Source of the DNA: Gemmatimonadaceae bacterium
Lineage (GTDB): Bacteria; Gemmatimonadota; Gemmatimonadetes; Gemmatimonadales; Gemmatimonadaceae
Assembly (NCBI GenBank): GCA_025936015.1
Contig: JAICUE010000175.1
Location: 1 to 6,028, forward strand
Length of the DNA stretch: 6,028 nt
Reading direction: 5' to 3'
The position numbers and the translations under genes were made by a program. Below, piece after piece: positions 1 through 5,855 of this stretch (positions are counted from its first letter, which is position 1; each line of letters begins with the position of its first letter). The notes under the pieces were generated by a model. That model was not told the origin of the DNA and ran no database searches. It saw only the letters and a list, made by a program, of their open reading frames with translations.

Positions 1-1245
1 GTCTATGCCGACATCGGCGACGAGCAATCGATCGAGGCTTCGCTGTCCACCTTCAGCGCGCACCTGCGCAACCTCGGCGAGATCCTCCGGCTCTCGACCG
101 ACCGGTCGCTGGCCCTGGTCGACGAGCTGGGGTCGGGGACCGACCCGGTCGAAGGGGCCGCGTTAGGCGGGGCGATCCTCGAGGCGCTGACCACGCGCGG
201 CGTGCTCACCCTCGCGACGACACACCTCGGTGCGCTGAAGCAGCTCGCCGGCGAGAACGGCGGCGTCGTCAATGCGTCGCTCCAGTTCGACGCGGTGGCG
301 CTCGCGCCGACGTACCGGCTGATCAAGGGCATCCCGGGCCGGTCGTACGGAATTAGTATCGCAAAGAGACTAAATCTTCCCGAGCCGGTGATCGCTCGCG
401 CCGAAGAGCGGCTCCCGATCGACGAGCGCAACGCGACGGCGCTGATCGAGTCGCTGGAGCGGCGCGATACCGAGCTGACCGCGCGCGAGCGCGAGACCGC
501 GGCGATGTCGAGCGAGGCTCGAGAGCGGGCGCAGCGACTCGCCGAGCGGGAGCTGCATGTCCGCGAACGGGAGCGCGAGGTGGAGCGGGCATCGCGGCAG
601 GAGGCGCGGCGCTACCTGCTCGACGCGCGCGCCGAGATCGAGCGCACGATCGCCGAGCTGCGGCGGTCGGCGGCCGCGGAGAGCGACGACGCCGCGCGGA
701 GTGCGCGACAGCGCGTCGAGCGGATGGCCGAGGATCAGAGCGCGGCGCTGGCGCGCCTCGACCGTCATCGGCAGGTCGAGGACAAGCGGGAGAGCGGTGA
801 CGGCCAGCCGCTGCGCGAGGGCGATACCGTCGAAGTCGCGACGTTAGGCGGGAAGACCGGACGGGTGATCGACGTCCGCGACGACGAGGTAGTGGTCGCG
901 GTCGGCGTGATGAAGCTCGCGGTTCCGGCGGCGAGCCTGCGTCGCATGACGCGCCAACCGTCGGAGCGGGCGGTCACGCTCGTCGGCGACGCGCCTGAAG
1001 TCCACGCGCCGACGGAGATCGATCTCCGCGGCATGCGCGCCGATGAGGCCGAGACGGCAGTGCTTCACGCCGTCGACTCGGCCATCCGTGCTGACCTGAA
1101 GGAGCTGCGGATCATCCACGGCAAGGGGACCGGCGCATTGCGGGCGATGGTTGCCGAGATGCTCGGCAAGGACACTCGCGTTCGCAGCTTCCGGAATGGC
1201 GCGTGGAACGAGGGCGGTACCGGAGTCACGGTGGCGGAGCTGTGA
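1..1245 (+). CDS. mutS2: MutS2 family ATPase/Smr endonuclease, C-terminal part (5' end outside window)
   Basis: This open frame enters from the left edge and ends at TGA 1243-1245, giving 414 residues; about half of a typical MutS2 (near 780-800 residues) is missing, including Walker A. Numbering from the edge, residues 3-22 match the MutS signature region (ADIGDEQSIEASLSTFSAHL). DELGSGTDP follows with Walker B D41 and catalytic E42, and TTH at 73-75 is the switch histidine. A charged Arg/Glu-rich coiled-coil stretch covers about 130-265. A KOW-like segment covers about 271-315 (REGDTVEVATLGGKTGRV). A C-terminal Smr domain carries DLRG at 341-344 and HGKGTGALR at 373-381. The KOW plus Smr tail distinguishes MutS2 from mismatch-repair MutS1. 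Family knowledge: MutS2 suppresses homologous recombination by acting on branched DNA, and in Bacillus it also rescues collided ribosomes. A rare-codon patch lies at 349-380. The ATG at 202 is internal, not the start. Confidence 0.97.
   Translation, partial: VYADIGDEQSIEASLSTFSAHLRNLGEILRLSTDRSLALVDELGSGTDPVEGAALGGAILEALTTRGVLTLATTHLGALKQLAGENGGVVNASLQFDAVALAPTYRLIKGIPGRSYGISIAKRLNLPEPVIARAEERLPIDERNATALIESLERRDTELTARERETAAMSSEARERAQRLAERELHVREREREVERASRQEARRYLLDARAEIERTIAELRRSAAAESDDAARSARQRVERMAEDQSAALARLDRHRQVEDKRESGDGQPLREGDTVEVATLGGKTGRVIDVRDDEVVVAVGVMKLAVPAASLRRMTRQPSERAVTLVGDAPEVHAPTEIDLRGMRADEAETAVLHAVDSAIRADLKELRIIHGKGTGALRAMVAEMLGKDTRVRSFRNGAWNEGGTGVTVAEL
349..380 (+). other. AT-rich rare-codon patch with interrupted inverted repeat inside mutS2
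   Basis: Within a gene of roughly 70% GC, positions 350-378 hold only 9 G/C in 29 bases. The codons here (ATT, AGT, GCA, AGA, CTA, AAT, CTT) are otherwise nearly absent from the gene. The protein encoded, about GISIAKRLNLP, is a conserved MutS2 segment after the ATPase core, so only the nucleotide choice is unusual. The DNA can form GGAA(349-352)/TTCC(377-380) enclosing TTAGT(353-357)/ACTAA(369-373), with a 3-nt bulge and an 11-nt loop. The composition is directly seen; any function is unknown. Confidence 0.5.
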
Positions 1246-1282
1246 CGCCGCGCAGCGACACCAGCGCGGGGGCGCGGGCGCG

Positions 1283-3259
1283 ATGATCCCCGACGACCAG
1301 ATCGAGCAGATCCGCGAGAGTGCCGACATCGTCGGCGTGATCGGCGAGTACGTCGAACTCAAGCGGACGGGCACCGACTATCGCGGGCCATGTCCCTTCC
1401 ACCAGGGAACGAATCGCAATTTCTCGGTCTCGCCGAAGAAGAAGATCTACTACTGCTTCGTCTGTCACGAGGGTGGGGACGTCTTCACCTTTCTCCAGAA
1501 GCGGCTCGGGCTCGACTGGCCGGCGTCGGTGCGGCTCGTCGCCGAGAAGTCGGGGATCGAGATCCGCGAGGTGGAGCGGTCGCATCGCGAAGGGCCCGAC
1601 CCGCGCGCTCGCTTCTGGGAGATGAACGCCGCGGCCGCCGAATACTTCACGCGGGTGCTCTGGGAGGACGCCGGCGCCGAGCCGGCGCGCGAATATCTCG
1701 CGCAGCGCGGGATCAGCCGCGAGGTCGCCGACCGCTTCGCGTTAGGGTTCGCCCCGCGCGAGATCGGGCTGATGCGCGCCGCGCTCAACGCGCTCGGCTA
1801 CGAGGACGCAGCGCTGCTCGACGGCGGGCTGATGGTCAAGCCGGAGGAAGCGAGCGAGCCGCGGCCACGGTTCCGGCGGCGGCTGATGTTCCCGATCTTC
1901 GACGCGTTAGGCAGGCACGTCGGCTTTGGCGGGCGGGTGATCGGCGAGGGCGAGCCGAAGTACCTGAACTCGCCGGAGACGCCGGTGTTCACGAAGGGGA
2001 AGCTCCTCTACGGCCTGAACGTCGCCAAGCTCGCGGCGCGGCGCGAGGAGCGGATGCTCGTCGTCGAGGGGTACTTCGACGCGATGCGGCTGATGGCGGC
2101 CGGCATCGAGGAGGTCGTCGCGCCGTTAGGCACGGCGCTCACCGAGACGCAGGCGCAGCTGGTCACGCGGTATGCGCAGAAGGTCTACCTGCTCTACGAC
2201 GCCGATCCGCCGGGGCAGAAGGCGGCGTTCCGCTCGGGAGACGAGCTGCTCCGCCAGGGCGCGGCGGTGCACGTGGTCACGCTGCCTGACGGCGAGGACC
2301 CGGACAGCTACGTCGCCCACCATGGGGCTGACGGACTGCGCGCGCGTTTGGGCGAGGCCGTCGACCTGTTCGAGCGGAAGGTGCAGATCCTCGAGCGCGC
2401 TGGATGGTTCGGCGACCTCGCCGGGAAACGGCGCGCGCTCGACCGCCTCCTCCCGACGATCCGCGCGACGGCCGATCCGCTGATGCGCGACATCTACATC
2501 GCCCGGGCGAGCGAGGCATCGGGGGTGAGCCGCGAGCTCCTCGCCGAAGAGGCGAAGCGGAATCCATCGCGGAGCGGTGCATCCCGAGCGCGCCGCGACT
2601 CCGGCGCAGCGTCGGAAGACGCTCGTGCGCCGCGCGGCGAGGCGATGGGTCCGCCGCCGGGGATGAACGATGCGCCGCCACCCGACGAGCCGGGCTTCCA
2701 GGAGCAGTTCCAGCGGCGGCCCTTCCGGCCGCGGAGCGGCGAACGGCGGCGCGGGTGGAATCAGCCCGAAGAACGGCCGTCGATCCGCGGCTGGGGACGG
2801 ACGTCGCAGCCAGGCGCGCTCACCGAGCGCGAGCTCCTGCGCGCGCTGATGCACCAGCGGGGCAGTGTCGACGCGGTTGCCGAGCGGATTGGGCCCGATG
2901 GCTTTCGCGTGCCGGCGTACGGACGCATCTTCAGGATGCTCCTGCAGGTGGGCGAAGACGCCTCGCTCGAAACGATCGCGGCCGGCCTCGACGATGAGAC
3001 GGTCCGAGTGCTGCAGGAAGAGGTACTCGTCGAGCCGGAATCGATCGGGGACCCGACGGCGACGATCACGCAGGCGCTGAATGGCCTTCGCATCCGCGAG
3101 ATCGACGAGGAGATGGAGCGCATCGAGCGGGAACGCTCGATTGCCGCTGACGAAGAGAAGGACGCGCTGACGGCCCGCGCGAAGAAGTTGCGCGACGAGA
3201 AGCGCGCCTTGGGTGGAAAGAGTTTCCGAACACAGGGATTTCGAAAGCGGCGAGCCTGA
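1283..3259 (+). CDS. dnaG: DNA primase DnaG
   Basis: The 658-residue product synthesises the RNA primers that start Okazaki fragments, working with the replicative helicase. The N-terminal CHC2 zinc ribbon has ligands C37, H40, C58 and C61. The catalytic core contains KYLNSPETPVFTKGKLLYGL. The TOPRIM domain shows VVEGYFD with E262, then DAD with D306 and D308, and LPDGEDPD at 334-341. Residues about 429-512 form a low-complexity linker rich in Arg, Pro, Gly and Ser. A C-terminal helicase-binding-type domain begins near LTERELLRALM (513), and the protein ends in a basic, highly charged tail. The ATG at 1283 is chosen because MIPDDQIEQIRESADIV aligns with DnaG N-termini. The frame extends upstream into mutS2 without a credible start. 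Upstream sequence is only G/C-rich with no clear Shine-Dalgarno, so coupling to mutS2 (37 nt away) is plausible. The TOPRIM loop reads DADPPG where DGDxAG is common. No rpoD gene follows dnaG. Confidence 0.97.
   Translation: MIPDDQIEQIRESADIVGVIGEYVELKRTGTDYRGPCPFHQGTNRNFSVSPKKKIYYCFVCHEGGDVFTFLQKRLGLDWPASVRLVAEKSGIEIREVERSHREGPDPRARFWEMNAAAAEYFTRVLWEDAGAEPAREYLAQRGISREVADRFALGFAPREIGLMRAALNALGYEDAALLDGGLMVKPEEASEPRPRFRRRLMFPIFDALGRHVGFGGRVIGEGEPKYLNSPETPVFTKGKLLYGLNVAKLAARREERMLVVEGYFDAMRLMAAGIEEVVAPLGTALTETQAQLVTRYAQKVYLLYDADPPGQKAAFRSGDELLRQGAAVHVVTLPDGEDPDSYVAHHGADGLRARLGEAVDLFERKVQILERAGWFGDLAGKRRALDRLLPTIRATADPLMRDIYIARASEASGVSRELLAEEAKRNPSRSGASRARRDSGAASEDARAPRGEAMGPPPGMNDAPPPDEPGFQEQFQRRPFRPRSGERRRGWNQPEERPSIRGWGRTSQPGALTERELLRALMHQRGSVDAVAERIGPDGFRVPAYGRIFRMLLQVGEDASLETIAAGLDDETVRVLQEEVLVEPESIGDPTATITQALNGLRIREIDEEMERIERERSIAADEEKDALTARAKKLRDEKRALGGKSFRTQGFRKRRA
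3215..3246 (+). repeat. Two small dyads at the 3' end of dnaG
   Basis: Two perfect symmetric elements lie in the last codons of dnaG. GGAAA-gag-TTTCC occupies 3215-3227 (5-bp arms, 3-nt spacer), and the palindrome TTTCGAAA occupies 3239-3246. They fall where base composition drops and codons such as AGT, ACA and TTT appear. They immediately precede the larger hairpin over the stop codon. The symmetry is directly seen; whether it is more than chance in a variable protein tail is unknown. Confidence 0.35.
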
Positions 3260-3278
3260 CCGTTAGGCACGAGGCTCG
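3251..3278 (+). other. Hairpin across the dnaG stop codon with CGTTAGGC in its loop
   Basis: A perfect 7-bp inverted repeat, CGAGCCT (3251-3257) and AGGCTCG (3272-3278), encloses a 14-nt loop. The TGA stop (3257-3259) begins at the last base of the left arm, and the octamer CGTTAGGC (3261-3268) lies in the loop. An alternative fold pairs GCCT (3254-3257) with AGGC (3265-3268) of the octamer, so two structures compete. No T-tract follows, so a classical intrinsic terminator is unlikely. It could modulate mRNA ends or translation of the next gene. Confidence 0.5.
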
Positions 3279-3296
3279 AACGCAATGACAGAGACG

Positions 3297-3302
3297 AGGA
3301 GG
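3297..3302 (+). promoter_or_regulatory. Strong Shine-Dalgarno for the zinc-ribbon gene
   Basis: AGGAGG sits 5 nt before the GTG at 3308 and is a consensus ribosome binding site, the only strong one in the window. It fixes the GTG at 3308 as the start in preference to the in-frame GTG at 3320. It suggests this gene is translated independently of dnaG, unlike its coupled-looking neighbours. Confidence 0.8.
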
Positions 3303-3307
3303 TTGGT

Positions 3308-4036
3308 GTGCAACCGGACGTGATCGCGCTGGTGGCGTTGGAAGGGGAGGATTCGGCAGTCGAAGCACTGGAAGCACGCCTGCGGTCGCTCGAGCCGCGA
3401 CTGCAGGTGCTGGAGCGGACGCGGGAAACGGCGGCGGCGACGCTCGAGCGGGCGCGAACCACGCTCGCCGCCGAGCAGGAGAAGCTGATCCAGGCGAAGA
3501 CCCGCGCGTCGTCGAGCCGGACGCTGCAGGAGCGCAACCAGAAGCAGCTCGACTCGATCACGAACGTTCGCGAGGCGACCGCCGCGAGCGCGCAGCTCGA
3601 CCAGGCGCGGAAGATCGCGAGCGACGCCGAGAGCGAAGCCGCTCGCGCCACCGTCCGCGTCGAGGATGCGAAGGCGCGCCTCGCCGAGGCCGAGCAGGCG
3701 ATGGCCGAGATCGAGTCGTCGCAGGAGGCGGAGCGCACGGCGATCGCCGGCGAACGCCACACGATCGAGGCGGACCTTCGCCATGCGCGAATGAAGCGCG
3801 ACGGTTCGGCGAAGCGAGTCAGCCAGCCGCTGCTCGGCCGTTATGAAAAGGTCCGCCGGCGGCGGCGCGGACAGTCGCTCTTCCCGCTGATCAATGGCGC
3901 ATGCGGAAGCTGCGATACCAAGCTGCCGGTGCAGCGCCGGCTGGAGATGTCGCGCACCGGCGCGATCGAGATGTGCGAAGCCTGTGGCGTCATGATCTAC
4001 GCGCCGGCGCCCGAGCCCGTCGCGGCAAAAGTCTGA
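3308..4036 (+). CDS. Coiled-coil C4-type zinc-ribbon protein (DUF164/CdsZ/HP0958-like)
   Basis: The 242-residue protein has a long helical region rich in Ala, Glu, Arg and Leu (about 10-170), predicted as an antiparallel coiled-coil hairpin, with a conserved-looking turn segment near LDSITNVREATAAS. It ends in a zinc ribbon with C199-x2-C202 and C223-x2-C226 (CGSC and CEAC), preceded by the basic stretch YEKVRRRRRGQS and by PLINGACGSC. This order is that of the family containing Helicobacter HP0958 (FlgZ, an RpoN chaperone that binds flaA mRNA) and myxobacterial CdsZ (implicated in cell division). The exact role here cannot be assigned. No signal peptide or membrane segment is visible, so it is probably cytoplasmic. 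The basic helix before the ribbon would suit nucleic-acid binding, which is inference. The GTG start is supported by the Shine-Dalgarno 5 nt upstream. It is the only complete gene in the window without a CGTTAGGC copy. Confidence 0.9.
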   Translation: MQPDVIALVALEGEDSAVEALEARLRSLEPRLQVLERTRETAAATLERARTTLAAEQEKLIQAKTRASSSRTLQERNQKQLDSITNVREATAASAQLDQARKIASDAESEAARATVRVEDAKARLAEAEQAMAEIESSQEAERTAIAGERHTIEADLRHARMKRDGSAKRVSQPLLGRYEKVRRRRRGQSLFPLINGACGSCDTKLPVQRRLEMSRTGAIEMCEACGVMIYAPAPEPVAAKV

Positions 4037-4048
4037 TTCTTCCGGCGG

Positions 4049-4080
4049 GGGGGCGATGCTTGTAGCGGCCAATCGCCCCC
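4049..4080 (+). terminator. GC hairpin between zinc-ribbon gene and recJ, possible terminator or attenuator
   Basis: A perfect 9-bp inverted repeat, GGGGGCGAT (4049-4057) and ATCGCCCCC (4072-4080), has a 14-nt loop and starts 12 nt after the zinc-ribbon stop. It occupies most of the 58-nt gap before recJ. Neither strand has a T-run after the stem, so it lacks the standard intrinsic terminator tail. It may terminate partly, protect the upstream 3' end, or affect recJ translation, as its right arm ends 14 nt before the recJ GTG. No good promoter was found in the gap. Confidence 0.45.
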
Positions 4081-4094
4081 GGTAGCTTGCGCAG

Positions 4095-5852
4095 GTGACT
4101 GCATCCGCTGCTCCGCACAACACGATCGGCACCGCGACCGGTGCCCACGCGCGCCCGCGTCCGCGGTGGAGCGCGCCTCCGCCGGTGGACGAGAGCGCGG
4201 TCGCCGCGCTCGTCCACGCGCTCAGCCTTCCGCCGCTCATCTGCCGACTGCTCGTCGCGCGCGGCTACGTCGCCCCAGAGGAGGCGAAGCGGTACCTGCG
4301 GCCGCGGCTCGACCAGCTGCATGAGCCGTCGGCGATGCTCGACCTCGATCGCGCCGTCGAGCGGCTGATTCGCGCGGTGCGGGGCGGCGAGACGATCATG
4401 GTCCACGGCGACTACGACGTCGACGGCATCTGCTCGACGACGATCATGGTGCGCGCGCTGCGCGAGCTCGGTGCGACGGTGGTGCCGTTCATTCCGCATC
4501 GCGTCACCGATGGCTACGACCTGTCGATGGCCGGGGTGCGGGCGGCGATCGCGGCCGGCGCGAAGGTGGTCGTCACCTGCGACTGCGGGACGAGCGCGCG
4601 GGAGCCCGTCGGCGCGCTCTGCCGCGCCGGGATCGACGTCATCGTCAGCGATCACCACCTCCCCGGCGGCGCATTGCCGGAGTGCCTGGCGGTGCTCAAC
4701 CCGAAGCGCGACGGTTGCGAGTACCCGGACAAGAACCTCGCCGCGGTCGGGATCGCGTTCAAGCTCGCGCTCGCGGTGACGCGCGCGGCCGGGGGAAACG
4801 AGGCGCCGGTGATGGCGATGCTGGATTTGGTAGCACTTGCTACCATTGCCGACATCGCGCCGCTGCGCGGCGAGAACCGGGTGATGGTGCGGTACGGGTT
4901 GAAGATGCTGGCCGAGACGCGGAACTTCGGCTTGCGGGCGCTCATTCGCGCCGCCGGGATGGATGGGAAGACGCTGAACGCGGGGCGTGTCGGCTTCATC
5001 CTCGCGCCGCGACTCAATGCCGTCGGCCGGCTCGGTCACGCGCTGCGCGGTGTCGAGCTGCTGATGGCGACCAGCGAGTCGGAAGCGAACGGGATCGCGC
5101 GCGGGCTCGAGGAGCTGAATCGCAACCGGCAGGAGATCGACCGGGCGACACTGGCCGACGCGCGCGAGCAGCTGGCGACGATCGACCTGGCGACGACGTA
5201 CGGGCTCGTGCTCGCCGGCGAGGGGTGGCACCCGGGGGTGATCGGGATCGTCGCGTCGCGCATCGTCGAGGAAACGGGGCGGCCGGCGGTGCTCATTGCG
5301 CTCGACGCCGACAGGCACGGCAAGGGGAGCGGCCGGTCGATCGCGGCGTTCGACCTCCACGCCGCGTTAGGCAGCTGCGCCGGCCATCTCGTCCGCTTCG
5401 GCGGCCACCGGTCGGCGGCCGGGGTGACGATCGAGCGCGATCATGTCGCCGGCTTCGCCAGCGCCTTCAACGAGGTCGCCCGCGCGCTGCTGACGCCGGA
5501 AGACCTGGTCCCCGAGCTGCGCATCGACATCGAGCTCCCGTTAGGCGAGGCGACCGGCGAGCTCGAGGCGCTGCTCCGCCACTTCGAGCCGTTCGGGATC
5601 GGCAACGCGACGCCGGTGCTCGTCTCGCGCGGCGTGCGGATCGCGTCGCGGCCGCGGGTGCTGAAGGGGGACGGCCTCAAGGTCACCCTCGAGCAGGACG
5701 GCGCGGCGATCGACGCGATCGGCTGGGGGATGGGCTGGCAGGCGCCGTCGCTGGGCGAAGGCACCATGGTCGACGTCGCCTACCGGCTCGAGCGCGACGA
5801 CTACCGGGGCGAGCAGACGCTGCAGGCTCGGCTCGCCGACATCCGCCGTTAG
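4095..5852 (+). CDS. recJ: Single-stranded-DNA-specific 5'-3' exonuclease RecJ
   Basis: This 585-residue protein of the DHH phosphoesterase superfamily degrades ssDNA 5' to 3' in RecF-pathway recombination, mismatch repair and fork processing. Visible motifs are HGDYDVDG (H104, D106, D108, D110), TCDCG (D163), SDHHLPG (D186, H187, H188) and TIAD (D253), together supplying the expected metal ligands. PRLNAVGRLG and GWHPGVIGIVASRI follow, then the DHHA1 region GSGRSIAAFD with RFGGHRSAAG (H438). A C-terminal OB-like domain runs from about residue 475 to the end. Length is close to the usual 560-580. The start is well fixed: an in-frame TAG at 4083-4085 lies upstream, and no other ATG, GTG or TTG occurs before the conserved-looking W25. 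The Shine-Dalgarno is weak. It ends in TAG inside CGTTAGGC, 3 nt before rsmD and in the same frame. A rare-codon palindromic patch sits at 4825-4847. Confidence 0.97.
   Translation: MTASAAPHNTIGTATGAHARPRPRWSAPPPVDESAVAALVHALSLPPLICRLLVARGYVAPEEAKRYLRPRLDQLHEPSAMLDLDRAVERLIRAVRGGETIMVHGDYDVDGICSTTIMVRALRELGATVVPFIPHRVTDGYDLSMAGVRAAIAAGAKVVVTCDCGTSAREPVGALCRAGIDVIVSDHHLPGGALPECLAVLNPKRDGCEYPDKNLAAVGIAFKLALAVTRAAGGNEAPVMAMLDLVALATIADIAPLRGENRVMVRYGLKMLAETRNFGLRALIRAAGMDGKTLNAGRVGFILAPRLNAVGRLGHALRGVELLMATSESEANGIARGLEELNRNRQEIDRATLADAREQLATIDLATTYGLVLAGEGWHPGVIGIVASRIVEETGRPAVLIALDADRHGKGSGRSIAAFDLHAALGSCAGHLVRFGGHRSAAGVTIERDHVAGFASAFNEVARALLTPEDLVPELRIDIELPLGEATGELEALLRHFEPFGIGNATPVLVSRGVRIASRPRVLKGDGLKVTLEQDGAAIDAIGWGMGWQAPSLGEGTMVDVAYRLERDDYRGEQTLQARLADIRR
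4829..4844 (+). repeat. Perfect intragenic inverted repeat in a rare-codon patch of recJ
   Basis: GGTAGCA (4829-4835) and TGCTACC (4838-4844) are perfect 7-base arms separated by CT. The repeat lies in a run of codons atypical for this gene (GAT TTG GTA GCA CTT GCT ACC ATT; 10 of 24 bases G/C). This run encodes the conserved DLVALATI just before the metal-ligand motif residue D253. The two-base spacer favours a dimeric protein-binding palindrome over an RNA hairpin. The sequence is directly seen; any function is inference. Confidence 0.5.
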
Positions 5853-5854
5853 GC
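5847..5854 (+). promoter_or_regulatory. CGTTAGGC copy forming the recJ stop and recJ-rsmD junction
   Basis: The octamer covers the last recJ codon (CGT), the TAG stop (5850-5852) and two bases of the 3-nt spacer before the GTG of rsmD at 5856. Here the word is read in a different register from the coding copies, so it is not kept for its Leu-Gly meaning. The AGG within it lies too close to the GTG to be a normal Shine-Dalgarno, so reinitiation after recJ termination is the likely mode of rsmD translation. Confidence 0.55.
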
Positions 5855-5855
5855 A

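Noticed and set aside
161..168. Telomere-like TTAGGC repeat
   Set aside because: Copies are single and dispersed, not tandem, and lie in bacterial coding sequence.
1248..1269. 6-bp stem CCGCGC/GCGCGG in the mutS2-dnaG gap
   Set aside because: Such short GC-only stems are expected by chance at this composition, and no other terminator feature is present.
3285..3323. Twelve-codon ATG frame overlapping the zinc-ribbon start (MTETRRLVCNRT)
   Set aside because: It has no ribosome binding site of its own, and the strong Shine-Dalgarno lies inside it, serving the GTG at 3308. A leader peptide cannot be excluded but nothing supports it.
4060..4088. Possible -35/-10 pair (TTGTAG, TAGCTT) upstream of recJ
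   Set aside because: Each hexamer matches only about half of the sigma-70 consensus, and the left element overlaps the hairpin loop.
3263..4240. Long minus-strand open frame opposite the zinc-ribbon gene
   Set aside because: Low-complexity Arg/Ala/Leu translation with no family likeness; the + strand frame has a consensus Shine-Dalgarno and a clear zinc ribbon.
3990..5360. 456-residue open frame on the minus strand opposite recJ
   Set aside because: It is a GC-driven shadow of recJ: composition is Arg/Ala/Pro/His-rich with no recognisable domain, and recJ has all its motifs on the other strand.
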